Shown here: positions 43,196-50,751 of the stretch, piece by piece
Numbering within the stretch: position 1 is the first letter of the stretch
How the letters are laid out: every line of letters begins with the position of its first letter
Translations under genes and position numbers: made by a program
The notes under the pieces: model-generated
Database searches by the model: none
Told to the model about the DNA's origin: nothing
Seen by the model: only the letters and a program-made list of their open reading frames with translations
Source of the DNA: a virus
Length of the DNA stretch: 58,283 nt
Reading direction: 5' to 3' (one strand)
IMG/VR virus record: IMGVR_UViG_3300024302_000012
Span: 1 to 58,283 of that record

Positions 43196-43525
43196 ATGTT
43201 AGTAGAAGTTTTTTATGGAAAGAATGATTTCATGAGGAATGCAGCCCTTGGTGCTAAGTGGATGAGCAAGAGAGATATGATCCCTTCAATTCTTAGCATG
43301 GAAGAGACTCATGAAAAGGTTTATGAAGTTGAGAAGCTAGTTGATGAATTCAAATTAGAAGACATCTGGATCGATCTCAATCTAAATCCCAACAAAGTTA
43401 ATACAGAAAATTTTAGCACAGAAGATGATGGAGTCTGGCATCAATCTATGTCTATTGGAGATATCATAATGTTCAATGGCAAGGCATGGATGTGTGACTA
43501 TATAGGATTTAAGGAGCTTTCATAA
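43196..43525 (+). CDS. Hypothetical protein behind an early cassette
   Basis: A 109-residue acidic protein (begins MLVEVFYGKNDFMRN) with all Trp codons as TGG, unlike its late neighbours. Its TAA overlaps the next ATG. No family was recognised. Confidence 0.82.
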   Translation: MLVEVFYGKNDFMRNAALGAKWMSKRDMIPSILSMEETHEKVYEVEKLVDEFKLEDIWIDLNLNPNKVNTENFSTEDDGVWHQSMSIGDIIMFNGKAWMCDYIGFKELS

Positions 43526-43698
43526 TGTATCTAATAATTAAGACGAAAGACGAAAAGAAACAGAGATCGGCTAAGTATCTACAAGCACAGTTTGAAAGAA
43601 ACCTCAGGGCATTGGCAACCAATGGAGCATCCGATAGAAATGGATTAGCTGCACAGCCAGAAAAGCCCAAAGTATTACAAATAAAAAAATCAAATTAA
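43525..43698 (+). CDS. Small basic protein
   Basis: A 57-residue Lys/Arg/Gln-rich protein (begins MYLIIKTKDEKKQRS) whose ATG overlaps the previous stop. It may bind nucleic acid by charge. No family was recognised. Confidence 0.72.
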   Translation: MYLIIKTKDEKKQRSAKYLQAQFERNLRALATNGASDRNGLAAQPEKPKVLQIKKSN

Positions 43699-43711
43699 CG
43701 GCATGTCCGTG

Positions 43712-43720
43712 TATATTTAG
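43712..43720 (+). promoter_or_regulatory. Putative late promoter element (TATATTTAG variant)
   Basis: One base off the motif, about 30 bp before the RuvC-like start. Confidence 0.4.
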
Positions 43721-43750
43721 ATTAATATGAAAAAACGAGGAAGAGATAGA

Positions 43751-44269
43751 GTGCGTAAACTAGGATTAGATATCAGTACTTCGGTGACGGGATGATCAGT
43801 TATAGAAAGCGATTTTATTCTTGACATGGGCTACATTACGTCTGCCAAAATTAAAGACCATTTTGAAAAGGCAAAATTCGTGCTTAATGAGCTTGAGCCT
43901 ATCATTGAAAAATGGAAACCGGAACAGATAAATGTTGAAGATAATCTCAGCGGATTTCAATCAGGTAGAACTAGCATGCAGATCATAATCAAGCTTGCAA
44001 AGATCAATGGAATTATCACATTCTATCTGAGTCAAATTCTAAAAATACCCACAGAAAATATTAACGCCTCAACAGCTAGGAAAAAAGTACTTGGAAAAGC
44101 ATACGATAGAAAGAACTTTTCCAACACAAAAGAGTTTGTACTATCTAAACTAGCAGATAAATTTGGTGATGAGTTTATAGACAAATTACCAAGGATGAAA
44201 AGAAAGACTGAAAAGCTTGCCAAGGAAGCATTTGACATTTGCGACTCAGTCATAATGGCGCTATACTAA
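43751..44269 (+). CDS. RuvC-like Holliday-junction resolvase, one in-frame TGA
   Basis: A 172-residue protein from GTG at 43751 (GAGGAAG upstream). LGLDISTSVTGWSVIES is the RuvC/A22-type first motif: Asp7 is a metal ligand and Trp15, encoded by TGA at 43793, is the conserved aromatic of TGW. NVEDNLSG supplies the Glu, and AFDICDSVIMAL the terminal Asp pair. It would cut branched recombination and packaging intermediates. Without recoding the first catalytic Asp is lost. Confidence 0.85.
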
Positions 44270-44280
44270 AGGAGAACAGC

Positions 44281-44850
44281 TTGAAGAACACAATTACAAT
44301 GAAGTTCAGCAATATGATTTTAATAATTTCAATTATGATATCGTTAAGCCTTTTTGCATACAATGGAGTTATGCAAGAGACAATTTACGAACCAATGATT
44401 TCAGAAATTGATACATTGCGAGCCGTTGAAAAGCTCAATATTGATGTCAATTATATACAAACGAAACAAATTGACTCACTAAAAAACAGATTACATGAGT
44501 TAGAAAATCCAAACTGGATACCAGTAGTTGGAACGACATACAATCCGGTTGCTTGGCAATGTGATGATACACCAGATGTCCTTGCTGATGGAACTAAGAT
44601 AGATGTATTGAGAGCCACTGAATATAAGTATATAGCTGTTAGTCAGAATATGCTTACAAGGAATGGTGGTCATTTGAACTTTAATGATTACGTCTACATA
44701 AGTAACACCAAAAAGCATGATGGAATTTATCAAGTGAAAGATGTAATGAATAAGAGATTCACAAACCGCATAGATTTTCTACAGACTTATGGAGACAAGA
44801 ACTATGTCTATCGTGATGCAAAAATGTTAAAAATTGAAATACTCGGATAA
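44281..44850 (+). CDS. 3D-domain (double-psi barrel) protein with signal/anchor segment
   Basis: A 189-residue protein from TTG at 44281 after AAAGGAG. An N-terminal hydrophobic segment (residues 10-29) is a signal or membrane anchor. The C-terminal part GTTYNPVAWQCDDTPDVLAD, then HDGIYQVKDVMNKRFTNRIDF, matches 3D domains of the RlpA/MltA barrel type that cleave peptidoglycan. It could act in lysis or cell-wall remodelling at the periplasmic side. All Trp codons are TGG. Confidence 0.75.
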   Translation: MKNTITMKFSNMILIISIMISLSLFAYNGVMQETIYEPMISEIDTLRAVEKLNIDVNYIQTKQIDSLKNRLHELENPNWIPVVGTTYNPVAWQCDDTPDVLADGTKIDVLRATEYKYIAVSQNMLTRNGGHLNFNDYVYISNTKKHDGIYQVKDVMNKRFTNRIDFLQTYGDKNYVYRDAKMLKIEILG

Positions 44851-44873
44851 AAAACCTACTTTTGAAAAACTAA

Positions 44874-44881
44874 CTATTTAT
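44874..44881 (+). promoter_or_regulatory. Putative late promoter element (CTATTTAT variant)
   Basis: A weaker match about 24 bp upstream of the GroES-like start; AAGGAG follows. Confidence 0.35.
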
Positions 44882-44904
44882 TTATAAAAAACAAAGGAGA
44901 CATA

Positions 44905-45225
44905 ATGGACATCAAACCAAACATCGATTACTTACAGGTCGTTCCTATCAAAGAGGAAGATCCAGAAACAGCTTCAGGTATAATTCTAACAACTGGTGCT
45001 GAAGATATCAAACAAAAGATTGGTATTGTAGTAGCTCGTGGAGAAGGATTCCCTGAAATGCCAATGCGAACACCAATTGGTGATGTTGTATTGTACCAAG
45101 AAGGAAATCAGCTAGAGTTCTTCGTGGCAGGAGAATCTAAATATTTTGTCCGTGAGGGTGAGATTATTGCATCGCTAGGACCTTATGACAATTTGGAAGA
45201 AGCAGAAGGGACGTCAGACGTATAA
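44905..45225 (+). CDS. GroES-like co-chaperonin
   Basis: A 106-residue protein of co-chaperonin size. IKPNIDYLQVVPI, ETASGIILTTGAEDIKQKIGIVVARGEG (the mobile-loop region), IGDVVLYQEG and YFVREGEIIASL follow the Cpn10 order. T4 gp31 and others replace host GroES so GroEL can fold the large capsid protein. No GroEL gene is seen, so it presumably works with the host's. AAGGAG precedes the start. Confidence 0.85.
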   Translation: MDIKPNIDYLQVVPIKEEDPETASGIILTTGAEDIKQKIGIVVARGEGFPEMPMRTPIGDVVLYQEGNQLEFFVAGESKYFVREGEIIASLGPYDNLEEAEGTSDV

Positions 45226-45229
45226 TAAC

Positions 45230-45367
45230 ATGGGATACAAAAGAGACAAAGAAGATAAAAAGCGTAAATATCAAAAATCAAAATACGCAAAAGGTATTAA
45301 AAAAGGTTTCAAGAAAAAATCAAACAAGGGTCAGCTAAAGCGTTATATGGAAGAAGATTTAGAATAA
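45230..45367 (+). CDS. Small Lys-rich protein
   Basis: A 45-residue protein, over a third Lys/Arg (begins MGYKRDKEDKKRKYQ). It starts four bases after the GroES-like stop, so it is probably co-translated. It may bind nucleic acid. Function unknown. Confidence 0.65.
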   Translation: MGYKRDKEDKKRKYQKSKYAKGIKKGFKKKSNKGQLKRYMEEDLE

Positions 45368-45371
45368 GCTG

Positions 45372-45380
45372 TATATTTAT
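45372..45380 (+). promoter_or_regulatory. Putative late promoter element (TATATTTAT)
   Basis: An exact match only five bases before the homing endonuclease ATG, too close to leave room for a ribosome site. The functional start could lie downstream. Confidence 0.4.
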
Positions 45381-45384
45381 ATAT

Positions 45385-46146
45385 ATGAAGGAATATCACT
45401 ACACTTATATAATAAACAACATGTCTAATAAGAAGTATTATATTGGAGTTAGATCTAGCAATGATCTGCCACATAGAGATATTGGATATAGATACTTTAG
45501 TTCGAGCCACGATAAGCAATTTATGATCGAGCAAAAAGAAAACCCTGAAAATTTTTGATATTCGGTTTTAGAAATTTTCAGGACAAGGAAGCAGGCAAAT
45601 AGAGCTGAAACAAATCTTCATGAAAAGCTGGATGTTCAAAATGATAAGATGTGTTATAATATTTCTAATGCATCTGGAGACTGAGTCATGAATGATAAAG
45701 CAAAGAAAAATATTAGCATAGCACTTACCGGTCGGAAGTTATCAATTGAGCATCGAAATAATATAAGTTTGGGAAGTCTAAATCACACAGTGACAGAGCA
45801 AACTAAAAAAAAGATTAGTAATAAGAACAAAGGTCATGCCGTAACCGATGCTACAAAATTAAAAATTAGTAAATCATCAATTGGAAGAACCTTGTCAAAA
45901 GAGACAAGACGGAAAATCAGTAAGTCTCGGATAGGAATGAAGCACTCGGAAGACACAAAAGCAAAGCTTAGTACAAGTGCACAAAATCGCAAACCACCTA
46001 CAGCAAATACAAAAAGTAAGATTGGTAAATCATTAGCTGGAATAAAACAAGAGTTAGCGATATGCCCTCATTGTGGTAAAGAGGGCGGAGTTAATGCAAT
46101 GAAAAGATATCACTTTAATAACTGTAAGCATAAGGAAGTTAAGTAG
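45385..46146 (+). CDS. GIY-YIG homing endonuclease with NUMOD3 repeats, two in-frame TGA
   Basis: A 253-residue protein across TGA at 45556 and 45682. YTYIINNMSNKKYYIGVR (residues 6-23) is the GIY-YIG core, with catalytic Arg and Glu further on. The middle has repeated ISKSxxG-type NUMOD3 DNA-binding motifs, and the end has CPHCGKEGG, a zinc motif. TGA gives NFWYSVLEI and ASGDWVMND. It is a free-standing mobile element next to the primase gene. Confidence 0.87.
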
Positions 46147-46386
46147 ATGAAAATTGATAAAAACGACATGTGGTCTGTCAAGGAGCATGGATTGATCGTG
46201 GGTTTCTGTTACTATGTTGAAATAGAGGAGCTTGAAAAGAAATTACAGAAATTTAAGCCCGAATTATACAACACTCATTATAAGCCTTTTCGTAAGAAAC
46301 TCAAGCAGAAAGGTGTAACACTATTCTTCGATAAACAGCATCAGTATGATGTTGAAAAGGAAATCCGCAAGTTCAAAAATGGTTAA
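46147..46386 (+). CDS. Small hypothetical protein
   Basis: A 79-residue basic protein (begins MKIDKNDMWSVKEHG). It abuts the homing endonuclease stop and overlaps the primase start by eight bases. No family was recognised. Confidence 0.78.
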   Translation: MKIDKNDMWSVKEHGLIVGFCYYVEIEELEKKLQKFKPELYNTHYKPFRKKLKQKGVTLFFDKQHQYDVEKEIRKFKNG

Positions 46387-47326
46387 CAATCCTGAAGCAC
46401 TCAAACGGATACTTACATTAACATATGGAGAAAGCGATGGCATATCGAAAAACGGTGACCTCGCTTTCTTCTGTCCATTTTGTAACCATCACAAGAAGAA
46501 GCTCAATGTAAATATCAACACAGGCTTCTGGCATTGCTGGGTTTGTCAAAATGGATCCAAGTCAATACTATCACTACTCAAGAAAACTGGCAAATCAGGA
46601 ATCATTCAGGAAGTTGTAAAGCTTCTTGATAAGCGTTCTCAAAGCTTTGTCAAATATGACGATGGTAAATCATCAGAGCAACAGATATTTCTACCCAAGG
46701 AATACAAATCCCTATCAAAACATTCACGATCACCAGAATTTAGACAAGCATGGCATTATCTGAAGTCAAGAAATTTTACTGAAACTCTTGTCAATCGATA
46801 CAATATTGGTTATTGCACTGAAGGTAAATATAGGAATCGCTTGATCATCCCATCTTACAGTGAGTCTGGTGTCGTTAATTATTTCGTTGCCCGAACATAT
46901 TATCTGGATGAAGAAATTAAGAAATATGACAATCCAGTAGCACCTAAGGACATTGTTCCATTTGAATTATATACATCATGGGCATTTCCAGTGATCCTCG
47001 TTGAAGGTGTATTCGATGCAATGAAGATAGACAGGAACGCAATACCAATCTTGGGTAATTCCATTGGTGATGCAATAATTGAAAAATTACTTAATGAGGG
47101 AGTAAGGCAGGTATATTTAGCTTTAGATGCTGATGCTATGAGGTTTGTTTATCGAGAGATTATGAAGCTTATTGAGGCCGGCATACAGGTCCAGATAGTA
47201 GAACTACCTTTGGACAAAGACCCAGGTGAGATGGAGCAGCATGAATTTCTTAAATTAATTGATTCAGCTGTAGCAACGACTGACCTGAAAACAAAAATGA
47301 GATTTAAAATGATGAGCAGAGGTTAG
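46379..47326 (+). CDS. DnaG-type DNA primase (T4 gp61-like)
   Basis: A 315-residue protein. FFCPFCNHHKKKLNVN, then HCWVC (residues about 25-53), form the zinc-binding domain that reads template start sites. VILVEGVFDAMKI and VYLALDADAM are the TOPRIM motifs, with the catalytic Glu and the Asp pair. It makes RNA primers for lagging-strand synthesis. ATG at 46379 overlaps the upstream gene, and its stop is one base from the nuclease gene. Confidence 0.9.
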   Translation: MVNNPEALKRILTLTYGESDGISKNGDLAFFCPFCNHHKKKLNVNINTGFWHCWVCQNGSKSILSLLKKTGKSGIIQEVVKLLDKRSQSFVKYDDGKSSEQQIFLPKEYKSLSKHSRSPEFRQAWHYLKSRNFTETLVNRYNIGYCTEGKYRNRLIIPSYSESGVVNYFVARTYYLDEEIKKYDNPVAPKDIVPFELYTSWAFPVILVEGVFDAMKIDRNAIPILGNSIGDAIIEKLLNEGVRQVYLALDADAMRFVYREIMKLIEAGIQVQIVELPLDKDPGEMEQHEFLKLIDSAVATTDLKTKMRFKMMSRG

Positions 47327-47327
47327 A

Positions 47328-50300
47328 ATGAAATCACAAAGACAATGGAAAAGGGTAGCTCATATATCCGATATTCATATTAGAACTATTGCTAGACAAG
47401 GCGAATATAAAGCTGTATTTGAAAAGCTTTTTCTATCGTTGAGGAACGAAGCAGTTGATGCCGTTATCATTACCGGTGATACCGTCCATGGGAAGACTCA
47501 AATGTCACCAGAGCTTATAGAGATGCTATATTTCTTGTTTGAAAATCTTAATAAATTAGGCATCAAAATCATCATAATCCCGGGCAATCATGACGCATCC
47601 TTATCAAATCTATCAAGAACTGATGCACTTTCACCAGTTCTGATGCTATCCGAGTTTAAAAACATAGATTATTTGCGCGATACTGGAGTGTATAACTATG
47701 GAGATGTAGACATATATCACTATTCTGTATTCCAAGATAAATCTACATTCGATACAACAATACAAAATCCTGACAACACTAATATTGCATTATACCATGG
47801 GCCGATTAATGGATCTCAAAATGAATTTCAATTCACATTTGAATCTAATATGACAGCCGGATTTTTTAGACCATTTGATTTTACAATGCTAGGTGATATT
47901 CACATGAGGCAATGTCTTCAGGAAGAGAATCCCATCTGGTATGCTGGAAGTCTTATTCAGCAGAATTATGGTGAAGAGGTTGAGAAGGGATATCTAATTT
48001 GGGATCTCACAGACAAATCTGTAGAATTCATAAAGATTGAAAACGATAATGCCTTTCATACTCTATATGCTAAGAATAATATTCTGGAAGATAAGATCTT
48101 TCTTGCATCCAGTCCAAGGGTGAGACTATATTTCGATAAGCTTTCAATGTCAAGGCTTGAGGAAATCAAATCAGAAGTGGTGCAAAAATATGGTGCAATA
48201 GAGATTATTCCCCATGAAGTGGAGGGGCTTCTCGAAACAGATTTGAAAGATGAATTTGAAGATTCAGATTTCTATGATATTGCTGTGCAGAATAAGTTGA
48301 TTAAAGAATACCTGCGAACTCGATATCCATCATTAACAAAAAAAGAGACTGAAAAGATTATTGAAGTCAATTCTGATATTGAGCATATTGTTAAAGAGGA
48401 TCCTACATATTCAGATAAGAAATCTATGTCAAGATGGACTCTTGGACATATGCAATTTGATAACTTCTTCACATTTGGAGAAGACAATAGAATTAATTTC
48501 AAAGACCTGACTGGGATCACTGGAATCCTTGGTGCAAATGCTCAAGGAAAATCATCCATCTTAGAAACAATTACATTTGCCATATTTGGCACAACCTCAA
48601 AGCAGTTAAGTCTTGCTCAGTTGGTTAATAACCAAAAAGATAAGGCAAAGGTCTATATTACTTTGGAATCGGACGGTCAACTGTACGAAGTTGAACGCAA
48701 ACTAAAAGTCCATGAGAAGGCAGGGAAGAGGGGAGCGTCTCAGACGCTTACATTCAACAGAATTGATAAGGATCAGGGTGCTCTGCTAGAAGAATTGAAC
48801 GGTGACGATAAGAATGCGACTGAAAAGAACATTAGGGAGATATTCGGAACGTCTGACGACTTCTTAAATACAGCAATGATAGCACAGAACAACTGGGCAT
48901 CCTTCATTAAGAGCAAAGATACCAATCGGAAGAATATTTTGATGAGCTTCCTTGACCTTACAGCATTTGATAGGAAACACAAGGTTGCCAACAAGATTAA
49001 TAACGACAATATAACTGTATTGAAGGAGCTAAATAAGGACGATCTATCCTCTCAACTGGCTGGGACTAATAAGGAAATTGTTAAAGCCACAACAGGAATT
49101 AGTAATCGTAGGGGAGATGGAGCGGCATATAAAGTAATTGCTAGAGATATACAGAAGGAAAAAGATGCTCTACAGGCTCAGGTCCGTGCTGTTAAAGGGA
49201 AAGAGATTGATGTTCCCAATCAGGAAAATACAATTGAAGCCCACAAGACATCTATTAAAAAACTAGGTGTAGAAGCACAAGATCTTGATAAGCTACGTCG
49301 GACCAAACGAAGAGAATCTCTTGATATGGTAGATGAAATTTTCAATCTTGCAATCGAAAGCGAAACTGCTGCTGAGAAATTAGCAGAGGTGACCAAGACA
49401 AATGATGCTGATCGAACAAATGAATCATTGACCTGGGGCACTAAGGATATGCAATTCCGTCGGCTTGCTTCAACTCGACAAGAATCAATCATGGAATTTA
49501 CATCAATCATTATGGGACTTGAGTCTAAAATAATGCTCAAAGAGCAAGAGATTAAAGTAAATAAGAAAAATCAAGAATTGATTACTGATGATTTTGTTGA
49601 ACATGACGTTTGTTCTAAATGCATACTTGTAAAATTTGCCCTCGATGCTAGAGGTGGTGAAGAGAAATTAAACAATGAATTAGTAGCACTAAACAATGAG
49701 ATTATCAGCGAGACAGCTTTACGTGAGAAGGAACGATCAGCATTGGCACTAATAGAAGAAGATCATCAAAAAGCAAATGACATATTTGATGGAAGAATTG
49801 AGGAGCTTGATAAAGAAATAGAATCTGTAAGAGTCTTATCTGAATCAACTAGAAGATTGGTTGAGGAAAATCAATCCAATCAAGACACTCTCAGTGCTCA
49901 GGCAGAATTGCTCGAATCTAAGGTACAAACAAAGATTGCCGAGGCAAGAAGTATAGGTCAGCAGATCAAAGCCATACAGGCTGAAATTGCTCTATATAAA
50001 GAAAATCAAAAGACCATAGAACAGAATAAATCATTGATGTCATTGATTGAAACAAAGCAAAACAAAATTGATGAAGCCAATAAGTTCTATGAAATTGAAC
50101 ATGAGAAAGAAATGGAATTCACAAACAACTTGGCCATGTATAAAGAACGAAGAGACAATATCTCTGAAAAAATGGATCAAGTCAAGGAGAAGAGGATCAT
50201 TACAGATCGATATTCATATTACTTGGCAGCCGTCCATCGTAATGGAATCCCATCTGATATTATTAGTAATGCCCTTCATAAGGTCAATTTTGAAATATCA

Positions 50301-50693
50301 AGATTGCTAGATTCAGTGGTGAATTTCCAATTGAATATTGTAGATGACAATGATAAGATTGGTGTCTATCTGAAATATGTGGATGGAGAGTTAATTCCAG
50401 TGGAAGCAGCCTCCGGTATGGAATCTATTATGAGTGAGATTGCTATTCGTAATGCTCTGCTCAAGATATCAATGAAACCCAAACCAACACTAATTGCTAT
50501 TGATGAAGGATTCTCTGCATTGGATTCTGAAACACAAGCATCTCTACACAGCATGTTTACTGTATTAAGATCGGCATTCAGAAATACATTTATCATCAGT
50601 CATATCGAACAACTGAAAGACTATATGGATAATAATATTGATCTTAGGAAAGAAAATAACGAAACACATATAGGAAACATCAGCACACTATAA
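47328..50693 (+). CDS. Single-chain Mre11-Rad50-type nuclease (gp47-gp46 fusion)
   Basis: A 1121-residue protein combining both subunits of the recombination nuclease. Residues 1-360 are a Mre11/SbcD phosphoesterase (HISDIHIR, VIITGDTVHG, IIPGNHDAS, MLGDIHMR). The rest is Rad50/SbcC: Walker A GANAQGKSS (about 402), long coiled coils, a zinc hook CSKC (about 762), a signature-like ASGMESIM and Walker B LIAIDEGFSALD. T4 makes these as separate gp47 and gp46. It resects DNA ends for recombination-dependent replication. No TGA interrupts it and no stop lies between the halves. Confidence 0.93.
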   Translation: MKSQRQWKRVAHISDIHIRTIARQGEYKAVFEKLFLSLRNEAVDAVIITGDTVHGKTQMSPELIEMLYFLFENLNKLGIKIIIIPGNHDASLSNLSRTDALSPVLMLSEFKNIDYLRDTGVYNYGDVDIYHYSVFQDKSTFDTTIQNPDNTNIALYHGPINGSQNEFQFTFESNMTAGFFRPFDFTMLGDIHMRQCLQEENPIWYAGSLIQQNYGEEVEKGYLIWDLTDKSVEFIKIENDNAFHTLYAKNNILEDKIFLASSPRVRLYFDKLSMSRLEEIKSEVVQKYGAIEIIPHEVEGLLETDLKDEFEDSDFYDIAVQNKLIKEYLRTRYPSLTKKETEKIIEVNSDIEHIVKEDPTYSDKKSMSRWTLGHMQFDNFFTFGEDNRINFKDLTGITGILGANAQGKSSILETITFAIFGTTSKQLSLAQLVNNQKDKAKVYITLESDGQLYEVERKLKVHEKAGKRGASQTLTFNRIDKDQGALLEELNGDDKNATEKNIREIFGTSDDFLNTAMIAQNNWASFIKSKDTNRKNILMSFLDLTAFDRKHKVANKINNDNITVLKELNKDDLSSQLAGTNKEIVKATTGISNRRGDGAAYKVIARDIQKEKDALQAQVRAVKGKEIDVPNQENTIEAHKTSIKKLGVEAQDLDKLRRTKRRESLDMVDEIFNLAIESETAAEKLAEVTKTNDADRTNESLTWGTKDMQFRRLASTRQESIMEFTSIIMGLESKIMLKEQEIKVNKKNQELITDDFVEHDVCSKCILVKFALDARGGEEKLNNELVALNNEIISETALREKERSALALIEEDHQKANDIFDGRIEELDKEIESVRVLSESTRRLVEENQSNQDTLSAQAELLESKVQTKIAEARSIGQQIKAIQAEIALYKENQKTIEQNKSLMSLIETKQNKIDEANKFYEIEHEKEMEFTNNLAMYKERRDNISEKMDQVKEKRIITDRYSYYLAAVHRNGIPSDIISNALHKVNFEISRLLDSVVNFQLNIVDDNDKIGVYLKYVDGELIPVEAASGMESIMSEIAIRNALLKISMKPKPTLIAIDEGFSALDSETQASLHSMFTVLRSAFRNTFIISHIEQLKDYMDNNIDLRKENNETHIGNISTL

Positions 50694-50712
50694 TAAACTT
50701 ATTTCCTTGGAT

Positions 50713-50721
50713 TATATTTAT
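50713..50721 (+). promoter_or_regulatory. Putative late promoter element (TATATTTAT)
   Basis: An exact match about 31 bp before the giant fibre gene start, with AAGGAG between. Confidence 0.6.
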
Positions 50722-50751
50722 ATAATATGAGTATAATCTAAGGAGATGATA

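Noticed and set aside
50746-50751. ATG at 50746 as the fibre start
   Set aside because: It directly abuts the AAGGAG ribosome site; GTG at 50752 has correct spacing.
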